In this document: positions 28,723 to 38,016 of the stretch, one piece after another | Layout of the letters: every line of letters begins with the position of its first letter | How positions within the stretch are numbered: the stretch's first letter is position 1 | Origin: Microbulbifer celer | GTDB taxonomy: Bacteria; Pseudomonadota; Gammaproteobacteria; Pseudomonadales; Cellvibrionaceae | Assembly: GCF_020991125.1 (NCBI RefSeq) | Contig: NZ_CP087715.1 | Location: forward strand, 2,259,501 to 2,323,500 | Reading direction: 5' to 3' | Length of the DNA stretch: 64,000 bases | Notes under the pieces: model-generated | What the model was told of the DNA's origin: nothing | Databases searched by the model: none | Seen by the model: only the letters and a program-made list of their open reading frames with translations | Position numbers and translations under genes: made by a program

Positions 28723-30231
28723 TTAAACCGCACCCTCTTCGATCTTCGCTTTCCAGATCACCGGGCCGGTGTTGTGCACCGATTCACCGTTGCTGTCCAC
28801 GGCCACTGTCACCGGCATATCTTCCACGTCAAACTCGTAGATGGCCTCCATTCCCAGTTCCGGGAATGCGATGACCTTGGAGTTTTTGATCGCCTGGGCG
28901 ACGAGATACGCAGCGCCGCCAACGGCCATCAAGTACACCGCTTTGTTATCGCGGATCGCATCAATGGCAATGGGACCGCGCTCTGCCTTGCCGATCATGC
29001 CCAGCAGGCCGGTCTCTTCCAGCATGGTGCGGGTGAACTTGTCCATGCGGGTGGCGGTAGTGGGGCCGGCGGGGCCAACGACTTCTTCGCGCACCGGGTC
29101 TACCGGGCCCACGTAGTAGATAAAGCGACCGGTCAGGTCTACTGGCAACTTTTCGCCTTTGGCGAGGATATCCACCATTTTCTTGTGCGCAGCGTCGCGG
29201 CCGGTAAGCATTTTGCCGTTCAGCAGCAGGGTGTCACCGGGCTGCCAGCTGAGTACGTCTTCTGCGGTCACTTCATTCAGGTTTACGCGACGGGTATTAC
29301 CGCCCGCCTCGCGGGTAATTTCCGGCCAGTCTTCCAGTTTCGGTGGCGTCTGGCGCGCAGCGCCGGAGCCATCCAGGGTGAAGTGGGTATGGCGGGTGGC
29401 AGCACAATTGGGGATGATGGCCACGGCCTTGTTGGCAGCGTGGGTGGGGAAGTCTTTGACTTTCACATCCAGCACGGTGGTAAGACCACCCAGGCCCTGG
29501 GCGCCGATACCCAGCTTGTTGACCTTGTCGAACAGCTCCAGGCGCAGCTCTTCGGCACGGTTGGAGGCACCGCGCTCCTGCAGATCCTGGATATCGATCG
29601 GGTCCAGCAGAGACTCTTTTGCCAGCAGCATCGCCTTCTCCGCGGTACCGCCCACTCCGATACCCAACATGCCGGGCGGACACCAGCCAGCGCCCATCTT
29701 CGGCACCACGTCCAGCACCCAGTCCACCACGGAGTCGGACGGGTTCAGCATGGCGAACTTGCTCTTGGCCTCACTGCCGCCGCCCTTGGCTGCCACGTAC
29801 ACTTCGACAGTGTCGCCCGGCACAATTTCGTAGTGAATCACGGCCGGGGTGTTGTCACCGGTGTTCTTGCGGGCACCGTCCGGGTCTTCCAGGATGGAAG
29901 CGCGCAGGACGTTATCCGGATGGTTGTATGCACGGCGCACGCCTTCGTTGACCATGTCGGTCACGCTCATCTCCGCGTCCCACTGTACGTTCATGCCCAC
30001 TTTCAGTTTCACGGTCACAATGCCGGTGTCCTGGCAGATGGGGCGGTGGCCCTGGGCACACATTCGGGAGTTGATCAGGATCTGCGCCATGGCGTCTTTC
30101 GCCGCCGGGTTGGCTTCTTTCTCATAAGCCTGGTTGAGGGCCTGGATAAAATCCTGGGGATGGTAGTAAGAGATGAACTGCAGCGCGTCGGCCACGCTGT
30201 CGATCAGATCGTCCTGACGGATAGTTGTCAT
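28723..30231 (-). CDS. Class I fumarate hydratase (4Fe-4S)
   Basis: A 502-residue protein matching the single-chain class I fumarases. The N-terminal alpha domain includes RPICQDTG (Cys66), GAGWCPPGMLGIGVGG and IPNCAATRH, whose three cysteines hold the 4Fe-4S cluster. The C-terminal beta domain has GKMLTGRDAAHK and YVGPVDPV. It hydrates fumarate to malate in the TCA cycle and is oxygen- and superoxide-sensitive. sodB lies about 1.3 kb away on the other strand, perhaps by chance. I do not assign fumA or fumB because the family does not allow the distinction. Confidence 0.95.
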   Translation of the reverse strand: MTTIRQDDLIDSVADALQFISYYHPQDFIQALNQAYEKEANPAAKDAMAQILINSRMCAQGHRPICQDTGIVTVKLKVGMNVQWDAEMSVTDMVNEGVRRAYNHPDNVLRASILEDPDGARKNTGDNTPAVIHYEIVPGDTVEVYVAAKGGGSEAKSKFAMLNPSDSVVDWVLDVVPKMGAGWCPPGMLGIGVGGTAEKAMLLAKESLLDPIDIQDLQERGASNRAEELRLELFDKVNKLGIGAQGLGGLTTVLDVKVKDFPTHAANKAVAIIPNCAATRHTHFTLDGSGAARQTPPKLEDWPEITREAGGNTRRVNLNEVTAEDVLSWQPGDTLLLNGKMLTGRDAAHKKMVDILAKGEKLPVDLTGRFIYYVGPVDPVREEVVGPAGPTTATRMDKFTRTMLEETGLLGMIGKAERGPIAIDAIRDNKAVYLMAVGGAAYLVAQAIKNSKVIAFPELGMEAIYEFDVEDMPVTVAVDSNGESVHNTGPVIWKAKIEEGAV

Positions 30232-30410
30232 TGCCGGCTCCGGTTGTCGTCACGTCTCGAAGGCGGCGATTTTACACGAAATAATGGCGGGTGTTGGATT
30301 GTGCGAATTGCACGAAAGAAAGATGGAATTGAGAACTATTAACAGGCGATATGGAAGCCATTTCTCAAAAAATACCCATATCTGAATACGGCACAGAACT
30401 TAGGGCGAAG

Positions 30411-30527
30411 GGGGCGATGACGGGTACGTGCTTCTGAGACCGTCTGCGGCCAGGACGGCCGCAGCCGAGCCCCCATGGATGGGTTCACGGCGTGTCTCAG
30501 AAGCACGTACCCGTCAGCGGCACCGCC
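30411..30527 (+). repeat. Palindromic repeat family, copy A
   Basis: The outer arms 30418-30440 and 30494-30516 are perfectly complementary over 23 bp. Inside are a hairpin (stem 30444-30451 with 30457-30464, loop AGGAC) and the family core at 30465-30493, which contains AGCCCCCATGGATGGGTT. The right end reads GCGGCACCGCC. It lies in the 318-base gap between fumarase and the coiled-coil gene, close to the 3' end of the latter. The rest of that gap shows nothing else. Confidence 0.85.
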
Positions 30528-30549
30528 AATAAACGGGGGTCAGGTGATA

Positions 30550-31296
30550 CTAGGGCGCAGAAGCCGTACTGGAACTGGACTGCAGGCTACGAATCGCATC
30601 CCGCAGCTGAACCAGATCCTTGTTCACGGTACGACGATAGGTATCGATGGACTGCACCGCCTCTTCGTTGGCGCCAACGCGCGCGGTCAGGTCCGCTCGC
30701 ACGGAGTTCAACTGACGCTCCAGGCTCCCCACCTTGTCCTGCGTTTCCCGAGACGCACTAACCGTAGACTTCTTCAGCGCGGCCAGCTCGCTTTCCAGTG
30801 CGGCAACCTTTTTCAGGCCGCTCTCCACGCCACTGACCTTTTTGGACAATGCAGCCACTTCCTGCTTGGCGGATGCAGCAGCAGCCTTGTTGGCAGCGAT
30901 GCTCTTGCGGTTGGTATCGTAGGAGACCCCCCACAGCTTTTTGATCTCGGAGAGGTTTTCTTTCACTTTCGCGCCCAACACCTCGACGGATGCCGCGGAC
31001 TCTTCACCGGACATCTCGAAACGCTTCTCCAGCTGCACAATGCGCTGCTCTGCCGCCGCCAGCTCGGCGTTGGTCTTCTGGCCTTCGTTATACAGAAAGC
31101 CCGCTGCACCGAGACCAGCCAGTCCCAACATCAGCGCGACAATCGTCAGAAAGGAGGAGCCCCCACCGGATGACTCTACCGGATCGGGCGCCGGCGCGGG
31201 GTTGCCGCGATGGCGCTGCCCGCCAATGGGGCCATTGCCAATCTCGGGATCCAGCGAGGCGCTGCTGCCATCCAGGGTCGGTTCTCTGCGTTGCAT
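30550..31296 (-). CDS. Membrane-anchored coiled-coil protein
   Basis: A 248-residue protein with no enzyme motif. A disordered Pro/Gly/Ser-rich N-terminus (1-48) is followed by one membrane segment (about 49-68). A long Ala/Lys/Glu/Leu-rich heptad region runs to about residue 240, almost certainly a coiled coil, and the tail is Ser-rich. The topology suggests a cytoplasmic N-terminus with the coiled coil in the periplasm. It might space or scaffold envelope components. I do not recognise a named family. It is divergent from sodB. Confidence 0.75.
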   Translation of the reverse strand: MQRREPTLDGSSASLDPEIGNGPIGGQRHRGNPAPAPDPVESSGGGSSFLTIVALMLGLAGLGAAGFLYNEGQKTNAELAAAEQRIVQLEKRFEMSGEESAASVEVLGAKVKENLSEIKKLWGVSYDTNRKSIAANKAAAASAKQEVAALSKKVSGVESGLKKVAALESELAALKKSTVSASRETQDKVGSLERQLNSVRADLTARVGANEEAVQSIDTYRRTVNKDLVQLRDAIRSLQSSSSTASAP

Positions 31297-31580
31297 GTGT
31301 CTATCCTGCTTCTATTGCCTGCCGCGGCGTCTGGTGGTCCAGGCCGGGTCTGAAATTGGGTAGATTCCTGCGGCAGTTATATCAAAAACTGACGAAAAAG
31401 TAACCGGCGTCTATTATCAGGCTAGCTGCTGAGACAGCAGCAATTGAGTTTTTATCATCATTTTGGCCAGTCCACCCGCTTAATAATGACATCAACCGCG
31501 TGTAGAATGCGTCCCACCAATAACTGACCTGCGGTCCGCATGCAGTCGGGCCGGGTCTCGGAAAAAGGAAGGAATGAATC

Positions 31581-32162
31581 ATGGCACATGTTCTCCCCGA
31601 ACTCCCCTACGCTATGGATGCCCTGCAGCCGCACATCTCCCAGGAAACCCTGGAGTACCACTACGGCAAGCACCACAAGACTTACGTCGACAAACTGAAC
31701 GGTCTGCTCGACGGCACCCCGGATGCTGACAAGTCTCTGGAAGAAGTGATCAAGTCCTCCTCCGGTGGCGTTTTCAACAACGCTGCTCAGATCTGGAACC
31801 ACACCTTCTACTGGAACTGCCTGAGCCCGAACGGCGGCGGCGCAGCGAGCGGCGCAGTGGCGGAAGCCATCAATGCAGCCTTCGGTTCCTTCGACAAATT
31901 CAAAGAAGAGTTCACCAACAGCGCGGTGAACAACTTCGGTTCCGGCTGGACCTGGCTGGTGAAGAAAGCCGACGGTTCCGTAGCCATCGTCAACACGTCC
32001 AATGCGGAAACCCCGCTGACCGACGACAGCGTTACCCCGCTGCTGACCTGCGATGTATGGGAACACGCCTACTATATCGACTACCGCAACGCGCGTCCGA
32101 AGTACATGGAAGCCTTCTGGGCACTGGTGAACTGGGAGTTCGTCAACCAGAACTTCGCATGA
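31581..32162 (+). CDS. sodB: Iron superoxide dismutase
   Basis: A 193-residue protein starting MAHVLPELPYAMDALQP with a GGAAGGAA ribosome site. The four metal ligands are in the expected places: His27 (EYHYGKHH), His74 (IWNHTFYW), Asp157 and His161 (DVWEHAYY). The AAQIWNHTFYWNCL stretch is the usual mark of the iron rather than manganese form. It converts superoxide to H2O2 and O2 in the cytoplasm. A strong terminator ends the transcript. Confidence 0.96.
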   Translation: MAHVLPELPYAMDALQPHISQETLEYHYGKHHKTYVDKLNGLLDGTPDADKSLEEVIKSSSGGVFNNAAQIWNHTFYWNCLSPNGGGAASGAVAEAINAAFGSFDKFKEEFTNSAVNNFGSGWTWLVKKADGSVAIVNTSNAETPLTDDSVTPLLTCDVWEHAYYIDYRNARPKYMEAFWALVNWEFVNQNFA

Positions 32163-32187
32163 TCTGCCCCGTGCAGTGATTCGTAGA

Positions 32188-32212
32188 AAGCGGGCTCCGG
32201 CCCGCTTTTTTT
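32188..32212 (+). terminator. Intrinsic terminator of sodB
   Basis: An 8-bp stem (AAGCGGGC at 32188-32195 with GCCCGCTT at 32200-32207, loop TCCG) is followed by a run of seven T's. Confidence 0.92.
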
Positions 32213-32402
32213 GTGTCCAGGATTCTAAGGCCCGCGCACAGGGCCAGCAGGTGAGCGCGCTTCACATGTCAGGCGCAGGCAGTAGTGAGGATTTGCATCA
32301 GGCGGCGAAACTGGCTACAACTTGCAACCTCAATAATTATCCAATTACGCACTTTACGTTCCGGAGCTACCCTTTCCGGACATTATTGATCGGGGAACCA
32401 CC

Positions 32403-34292
32403 ATGAATCTGAAACTGACCCTGTTGGCCGCTGCCATAAGTACGCTGGCCATCACAGGTTGCGAACGCGAACAACCGTCCACCCAAGATCAGGCCAACGG
32501 CGTCGAAAACAGTGCCGCGGCAGCCGAAACCCCTGAGGCGATCAGCGAAGGCGCTACCAGCGAAAACGCCGAAGTGATTGAAAAGACCAACGCGCTGTTT
32601 GAAACCCAGTTTCAGACCCACCTGGATCGCAGCCCCGAGTTCAAGACCTTCCTCGGTATCAAGGAAGACTATGGCAAATGGGATGATATCTCGCCGGAAT
32701 TCGAAAAAGAGACCTACGAGATCCACAAACGCCAACTGGCCGAGCTGAAAAAAATCGATCCTGCGCAACTCGACGACGCTACCCGCCTTTCACTCGAGTT
32801 GGCGATCCGCAATCTGGAACAGGAAATCGACGGCTACAAGTGGCGCCTGCACACCTACCCGGTCAATCAGATGTACGGGGTACACACCAGCGCCGCCTCA
32901 CTGCTGATCAACCAGCATCGCATCAGTGACGTGTCCGACGCCAATGCCTACATTTCCCGCCTCAGCGCCCTGCCGGCCCACTTCGACCAGTTGATCGCCA
33001 ACCTGAAGGAACGCGCCGATGCCGGCGTGATCGTTCCCAAATTTGTGTTTCCTTACATCATCGGTGATGGCGAAAACCTGATCACCGGTGCCCCCTTCGA
33101 CGACGGCAAAGACAGCACCCTGTTTGCCGATTTTAAAGGCAAGGTGGCAGAGCTCAACATCAGTGACGAAGAGAAAACCGCGCTGGTGGAAAAAGCCAAA
33201 ACCGCGCTGCTGGAGCACACCCAGCCTGCCTATGAAAAGCTGATCAGCTATCTCAGTGAGCTGGAAAAACAGGCCACCACCGACGACGGCGCCTGGAAGC
33301 TGCCAGACGGCGACAAGTTCTACCAGCACCGCCTGAATGTCTACACCACCACAGACATGACCGCCGACGAGATCCACCAGAAAGGCCTGGAGGAAGTTGA
33401 GCGCATCCACAACGAAATGCGTGAAATCATGCAAAAAGTGGAATTTGAGGGTAGCCTGCAGGAATTCTTCGAGTTCATGCGTACCGATGAGCAGTTCTAT
33501 TACCCGGAAGGGGAAGAAGGCAAGCAGGCCTACCTGAAGAAGGCCACCGAAATCATCGACACCATGAAAGGTCGCCTGGACGAGCTGTTCATTACCAAGC
33601 CGAAAGCGGACCTGGTGGTGAAAGCGGTGGAACCCTTCCGCGAGAAGTCTGCGGGCAAGGCATTCTACCAGCGCCCGGCCCCAGACGGCTCCCGCCCAGG
33701 TATCTATTACGCCAACCTGTACAAGATGAGCAGCATGCCCACCTACCAGATGGAAGCGCTCGCTTACCACGAGGGCATCCCCGGGCACCATATGCAGCTA
33801 TCCATCATGCAGGAGCTGGATAACATTCCCAAGTTCCGCAAGTTCGGCGGTTACACTGCCTATACCGAGGGTTGGGGCCTCTACTCCGAGCTGGTACCGA
33901 AAGAGATCGGCTTCTACAAAGACCCCTACTCCGACTTCGGCCGCCTGGCCATGGAACTGTGGCGCGCCTGCCGCCTGGTAGTCGACACCGGTATGCACAG
34001 CAAGAAATGGACCCGGGAAGAAACCATCGACTGGCTGGCAGAAAACAGCCCCAACCCCCACGGAGATGTGGTCAAGGCCATTGAGCGCTACATCGTCATG
34101 CCCGGCCAGGCAACGGCCTACAAGATCGGCATGATGAAGATCGTGGAACTGCGCGAGAAAGCGAAAACTGAACTGGGAGACCAGTTCGATATTCGCAAAT
34201 TCCACGACGTGGTACTGGCCAATGGTGCCGTGCCGCTGGATGTTCTGGAAGAACTCGTGGACCAGTGGATTGCGGAGACCAAAGCGGGCTGA
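32403..34292 (+). CDS. DUF885 family lipoprotein, predicted zinc peptidase (second copy)
   Basis: A 629-residue protein with a lipoprotein signal (lipobox ITGC) and an acidic Glu/Ala linker to about residue 60. The zinc motif is HEGIPGHH at 456-463, followed by YTEGWGLYSE with the third-ligand glutamate. The body is rich in Lys and Glu and mostly helical. It is a paralog of the protein at 26739 with a different linker and an extra His in the motif. Both would work on the periplasmic side, presumably on peptides. A 15-bp terminator follows. Confidence 0.87.
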   Translation: MNLKLTLLAAAISTLAITGCEREQPSTQDQANGVENSAAAAETPEAISEGATSENAEVIEKTNALFETQFQTHLDRSPEFKTFLGIKEDYGKWDDISPEFEKETYEIHKRQLAELKKIDPAQLDDATRLSLELAIRNLEQEIDGYKWRLHTYPVNQMYGVHTSAASLLINQHRISDVSDANAYISRLSALPAHFDQLIANLKERADAGVIVPKFVFPYIIGDGENLITGAPFDDGKDSTLFADFKGKVAELNISDEEKTALVEKAKTALLEHTQPAYEKLISYLSELEKQATTDDGAWKLPDGDKFYQHRLNVYTTTDMTADEIHQKGLEEVERIHNEMREIMQKVEFEGSLQEFFEFMRTDEQFYYPEGEEGKQAYLKKATEIIDTMKGRLDELFITKPKADLVVKAVEPFREKSAGKAFYQRPAPDGSRPGIYYANLYKMSSMPTYQMEALAYHEGIPGHHMQLSIMQELDNIPKFRKFGGYTAYTEGWGLYSELVPKEIGFYKDPYSDFGRLAMELWRACRLVVDTGMHSKKWTREETIDWLAENSPNPHGDVVKAIERYIVMPGQATAYKIGMMKIVELREKAKTELGDQFDIRKFHDVVLANGAVPLDVLEELVDQWIAETKAG

Positions 34293-34330
34293 TCACCCGC
34301 CGATCATTACTTGATCAACGCACGCAAGCC

Positions 34331-34366
34331 AAAAGCCGAGCCGGGTATTCCCGGCTCGGCTTTTTT
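34331..34366 (+). terminator. Strong intrinsic terminator
   Basis: A perfect 15-bp stem (34331-34345 with 34350-34364, loop TATT) ends in a T tract to 34366, after the second DUF885 gene. Confidence 0.93.
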
Positions 34367-34509
34367 CTTATCTGAGATTACTGCTATACAATCCCAAACC
34401 TGAACGCGTGTCACAAAACGTGCATGATGTCGCGCTGTTCCAGGGCGGACAAGTGCCCAAAGGTGGAGCGTCCGCAAACAATCCGATAACAACAAGACCC
34501 AGTAGCAAA

Positions 34510-36570
34510 ATGGACTTACTACGCACACTGGCGCGCGCGCTCAGTCGCCGCGCAAACACCCCGCCCGTATCCCGCTCCAGGCGCAAACTTCGCAACCGCC
34601 TGATCGCCGGTGTGCTCGCCGGCGCCGCCACATTGGGCGGTTTCTCCCTGTCAAAATATTTTCAATCCCCCAATCTGGTCACCGAAGAGATCACTGAAGT
34701 ACGCTATCTCGATCAGGGATGGACCGAGGAAGACCGGCAACGGTTTTACTTCACTCCCCAGGGCACCGAGTTGCAGGGACTGCACTACGACTGGCTGACC
34801 AAACTGGAACTGCCCAACTCCAAGACCCGACTCGCCAGTGAAAATATCATGCGCGGCTGGGGCTTTATCGTCGACCCGGAACAGCAACCTTCTGACAGTA
34901 ATCCGGGCAACCTGCCCGTCGGTATGGGGCGCCACTGGAACCCCGATGCAGGAGCATTCCGCCTGGATCTCGGCTGTGCGCTCTGCCACACCGGTGAATT
35001 GCACTATAAAGGCACGGCATTGCGAGTGGATGGGGGCCAGGCGATCCATGGCATGTCCACCAGCGCAGCGGGTGAATTCATCACCTCGCTGAATGTGGCC
35101 GCGGCAGAGACTCTTGCCAACCCGGCAAAGTGGAATCGCTTCGCTGACGCCATCGCCGGAGAAGATGAAGATAAAAGGGATCAGCTGCAGAGCGAACTCT
35201 GGCAATACCTGCTGCGCGTAGTGGATTTTGCACAGGGGCCCGGAAATCCGGATCTGATCACTACCACCGAAGGGCGCGGCCGTACCGACGCGGTGGGCCG
35301 TATTGGCAATGTCGTTTTTGGTTACAACCTGGGTATCAAAGAAAACTACCATACGGCCAACGCGCCGGTGAGCTATCCGTTTCTGTGGGATATCTGGCGC
35401 TTCGACTGGGTGCAATACACCGGGTTTACCAATCAGGCGATGGCGCGCAACGTCGGCGAGAGCCTCGGCGTGATGGCGCCGGTGGCACTGGTGGATGAGA
35501 ACGGCAACCTGTTGCCGGAAGGCGAGTTTGGCCGCTCCACCATCAATCTCGAAGGCATGCAGTGTATAGAGACCACACTGCGCAAACTGCGCCCGCCAAA
35601 GTGGCCACAAGATGTGCTGGGAAAAATTGATATCGCCCGCGCCACCCAAGGTAAGGCACTGTTCGCCGAGCAATGTGCAAGCTGTCATGGCCCGCATATC
35701 TCCAAGCCGTACCAATGGCCCGTGGCCGACAGCCCTGCAACCAGGCTCCCGGGGCAGATCGACGTCAACTGGCAATGGGATATGTCCGGGCAGATCAGCT
35801 ACAACGCCGAAAACCGCCCCCAGCGAGAGGACTGGCGCAGGTCAATCTGGGCGGTTCCCTGGATAGATGTGGCAACCATCGGCACCGATGCCACAGCGGC
35901 GGAAAACTATGTAAAAAACGAATACAGCGCTGGACCGCTCCTGCCGGAAGGCGCAGACAAGGTCAATGCCGGCCACGGCCTGCAGCTGTTGATCAATCAG
36001 TTGATTCCCAGCCTGTACCAGCAGCGGGGCATCTCCAGCGACAACAATGCCATTGCCGATTACGACGGCCTCAATGTGCCGTTCCGCATCGTCAATAAAA
36101 AGGCGTACAAGGCACGCCCACTCCACGGCGTGTGGGCAACACCGCCCTATCTGCACAATGGCTCGGTTCCCACCATCTACGACCTGCTGTCACCGCTGGC
36201 AGCGCGCCCCGTGCGCTTCGGTATCGGTCACCGCGAATACAACCCGATAAGGCTCGGCTATATCACCGATATGCGCGAAGGGAACTTTGTGTTTGACACC
36301 ACCATCAAGGGTAACCACAACACCGGCCACCTGTTTACCGATGCCGATGTCAGCGGCCGCATCGGCCGACGACTTACCGAGCGGGAGCGTATGGCGTTGC
36401 TCGAATACCTGAAAGTGATGGGCAACCCGGATTTCGATCAGGCCCTTGGCGGGGACCCGCAGAACTGGGCGAATTACAGCACACCGCCGGAAGGCCCCCT
36501 CGGCGAGCAGGCCTGCGAAAGCTTGCGCAGTGATGACATGCAAATGGCTGCCCAGGAGACCAGTCAATGA
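34510..36570 (+). CDS. RoxA-like diheme c-type cytochrome oxygenase
   Basis: ATG 34510 gives 686 residues, close to rubber oxygenase RoxA (about 680); a GTG at 34408 would add 34 residues with no clear purpose. A basic N-terminus precedes one hydrophobic segment (about 30-50), a signal or anchor. There are two heme sites, CALCH (Cys156) and CASCH (Cys389), with the wide spacing of RoxA/RoxB and of the Pseudomonas PA2077/PA2078 fatty acid dioxygenases. It is much longer than ordinary diheme peroxidases. The protein should act in the periplasm on an unsaturated lipid or isoprenoid using O2. Its stop overlaps the start of a catalase-like gene by four bases, so the two proteins are made together. 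Confidence 0.8.
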   Translation: MDLLRTLARALSRRANTPPVSRSRRKLRNRLIAGVLAGAATLGGFSLSKYFQSPNLVTEEITEVRYLDQGWTEEDRQRFYFTPQGTELQGLHYDWLTKLELPNSKTRLASENIMRGWGFIVDPEQQPSDSNPGNLPVGMGRHWNPDAGAFRLDLGCALCHTGELHYKGTALRVDGGQAIHGMSTSAAGEFITSLNVAAAETLANPAKWNRFADAIAGEDEDKRDQLQSELWQYLLRVVDFAQGPGNPDLITTTEGRGRTDAVGRIGNVVFGYNLGIKENYHTANAPVSYPFLWDIWRFDWVQYTGFTNQAMARNVGESLGVMAPVALVDENGNLLPEGEFGRSTINLEGMQCIETTLRKLRPPKWPQDVLGKIDIARATQGKALFAEQCASCHGPHISKPYQWPVADSPATRLPGQIDVNWQWDMSGQISYNAENRPQREDWRRSIWAVPWIDVATIGTDATAAENYVKNEYSAGPLLPEGADKVNAGHGLQLLINQLIPSLYQQRGISSDNNAIADYDGLNVPFRIVNKKAYKARPLHGVWATPPYLHNGSVPTIYDLLSPLAARPVRFGIGHREYNPIRLGYITDMREGNFVFDTTIKGNHNTGHLFTDADVSGRIGRRLTERERMALLEYLKVMGNPDFDQALGGDPQNWANYSTPPEGPLGEQACESLRSDDMQMAAQETSQ

Positions 36571-37850
36571 GACCCTGCATCTTACTATTCTGCACCCTTC
36601 TGCTTTCTGCCCATACCAATGCGCAACAGGAGCTGACATCAGACGCACTGGATAGCCTGGTGACGGAAATGGGCATGGAGATGAGTGATGCAGAGCGCAC
36701 AGCCATCCTTTCGTCTATCAAATCTGCCCGAGAAATCTCCCGGGTGGCGCAGCAGCACAATGATGGGCCATACCGTCGCGACGCCCACGCCAAGGCAACC
36801 GGTTGCTTGCGCGCCGAATTTGAAATCAACGGCGACATACCCGCGGAGTTTCAACACAGCGTATTTGCCGAGCCCGGGCGCAGCTATCAATCCTGGATCC
36901 GTTACTCCAATGGCGACATGCTGGTACAACCGGACGGGAAAGGCGATGCCCGCGGCATGGCGATAAAACTGGTGGGCGCAACGGGCACTTCCATTGCACC
37001 GGAACTGGGGGCCACCGCCACCCAGGACTTCATCATGACCAACACCCCGGCCTTCTTTAACCGCAACATCCACGACTATGCGGAAAACATCACCCACCTG
37101 GCGAAACAGGATCGTACAGGTTGGTTTATCGGCCTGTGGCCGCCGCGGCTCAACCTGACAGAAATGCTCCGCGCAAGGCAGACCATTTCGTCCACAATCG
37201 ACACACCGTTGGGCGAACGATACTTCTCCATGCTGCCCTACCGGCTCGGGGACACCGAACTGAAATTCTCCGCCCGCCCCTGCCCCGGCGCCCGCTACAC
37301 CGTCACCGTCGACCAGAGCAAGCCAGATTTCCTCACCGCCCAGATGGCAGAAACCCTGGCATCCGACAGTGCCTGCTTCGATTTCATGGTGCAGCCGAGG
37401 GTCGCAGAGGGAGATATGCCCCTGGACGACGCCACCGTGATCTGGGACGAAGCGGAATCCCCGTTTATCCCAATCGCACGAATCCACATCCCGCCGCAGA
37501 CCTTTACCAGCGACGCGCAACAGGCGTTTTGTGAGAATCTCTCGATGAACCCCTGGCACGGGGTGGGAGAATGGCAGCCCCTCGGCAGCCTGAATCGAGC
37601 GCGGCGGGTCGTGTATCACGCAGTGTCGGAGTTTCGCCACCGACAAAACGACGCACCACAAGTCACGCCAACAGACTGGTGTATTCCCGACAGTGACACA
37701 CCATGCTCCCCGCAGCAGGGGTTGAATATCCGCAAGCCGACCTGGCCGCTGCCGCGCTGCTTTGATCCGGCGTTTAAACCGATAACAGGGGAAGTACGCG
37801 ATAGCCGTTGCGATCGAGAAGGATATTTCACCGAGTACTCGGCCAGATGA
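36567..37850 (+). CDS. Exported catalase-like heme protein
   Basis: A 427-residue protein with a signal peptide ending near TNAQQ. The catalase fold is recognisable from HAKATGCLRAEFEI (distal His74), RGMAIKLVG, TQDFIMTNTPAFF and a C-terminal RxxxY (RRVVY) for the proximal tyrosine. It is shorter than true catalases and carries extra Cys residues, consistent with export and disulfides. Such mini-catalases include allene oxide synthases and peroxygenase-like enzymes that rearrange lipid hydroperoxides. Because it is coupled to a RoxA-like oxygenase, I infer that it processes that enzyme's peroxide product or detoxifies H2O2 nearby. A sodC gene follows, convergent. Confidence 0.8.
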   Translation: MRPCILLFCTLLLSAHTNAQQELTSDALDSLVTEMGMEMSDAERTAILSSIKSAREISRVAQQHNDGPYRRDAHAKATGCLRAEFEINGDIPAEFQHSVFAEPGRSYQSWIRYSNGDMLVQPDGKGDARGMAIKLVGATGTSIAPELGATATQDFIMTNTPAFFNRNIHDYAENITHLAKQDRTGWFIGLWPPRLNLTEMLRARQTISSTIDTPLGERYFSMLPYRLGDTELKFSARPCPGARYTVTVDQSKPDFLTAQMAETLASDSACFDFMVQPRVAEGDMPLDDATVIWDEAESPFIPIARIHIPPQTFTSDAQQAFCENLSMNPWHGVGEWQPLGSLNRARRVVYHAVSEFRHRQNDAPQVTPTDWCIPDSDTPCSPQQGLNIRKPTWPLPRCFDPAFKPITGEVRDSRCDREGYFTEYSAR

Positions 37851-37860
37851 ACTGAAGTAC

Positions 37861-37984
37861 GGGCGCAGGTACCGCTACCGGTGGCAGCCTTACAAGACCT
37901 TCAAAAACAGGGATGTTTTTGCAGAGCCCCCAGGGATGGGTTCACGGCGTGTCTTGTAAGGCTGCCACCGGTAGCGGTGCCGCC
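37861..37984 (+). repeat. Palindromic repeat family, copy B
   Basis: Arms 37871-37898 and 37951-37978 pair perfectly over 28 bp. The inner hairpin is 37902-37909 with 37914-37921 around loop GGGA, with an A/T-rich stem unlike the other copies. The core contains AGCCCCCAGGGATGGGTT and then CACGGCGTGTC. It lies between the convergent ends of the catalase-like gene and sodC. Confidence 0.87.
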
Positions 37985-38016
37985 TCTCGCCAATACCACT
38001 TTGCCAAACATAGAAT

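Noticed and set aside
34408-34509. GTG start extending the RoxA-like protein by 34 residues
   Set aside because: The extension has no signal or family similarity, and the ATG at 34510 gives the usual family length.
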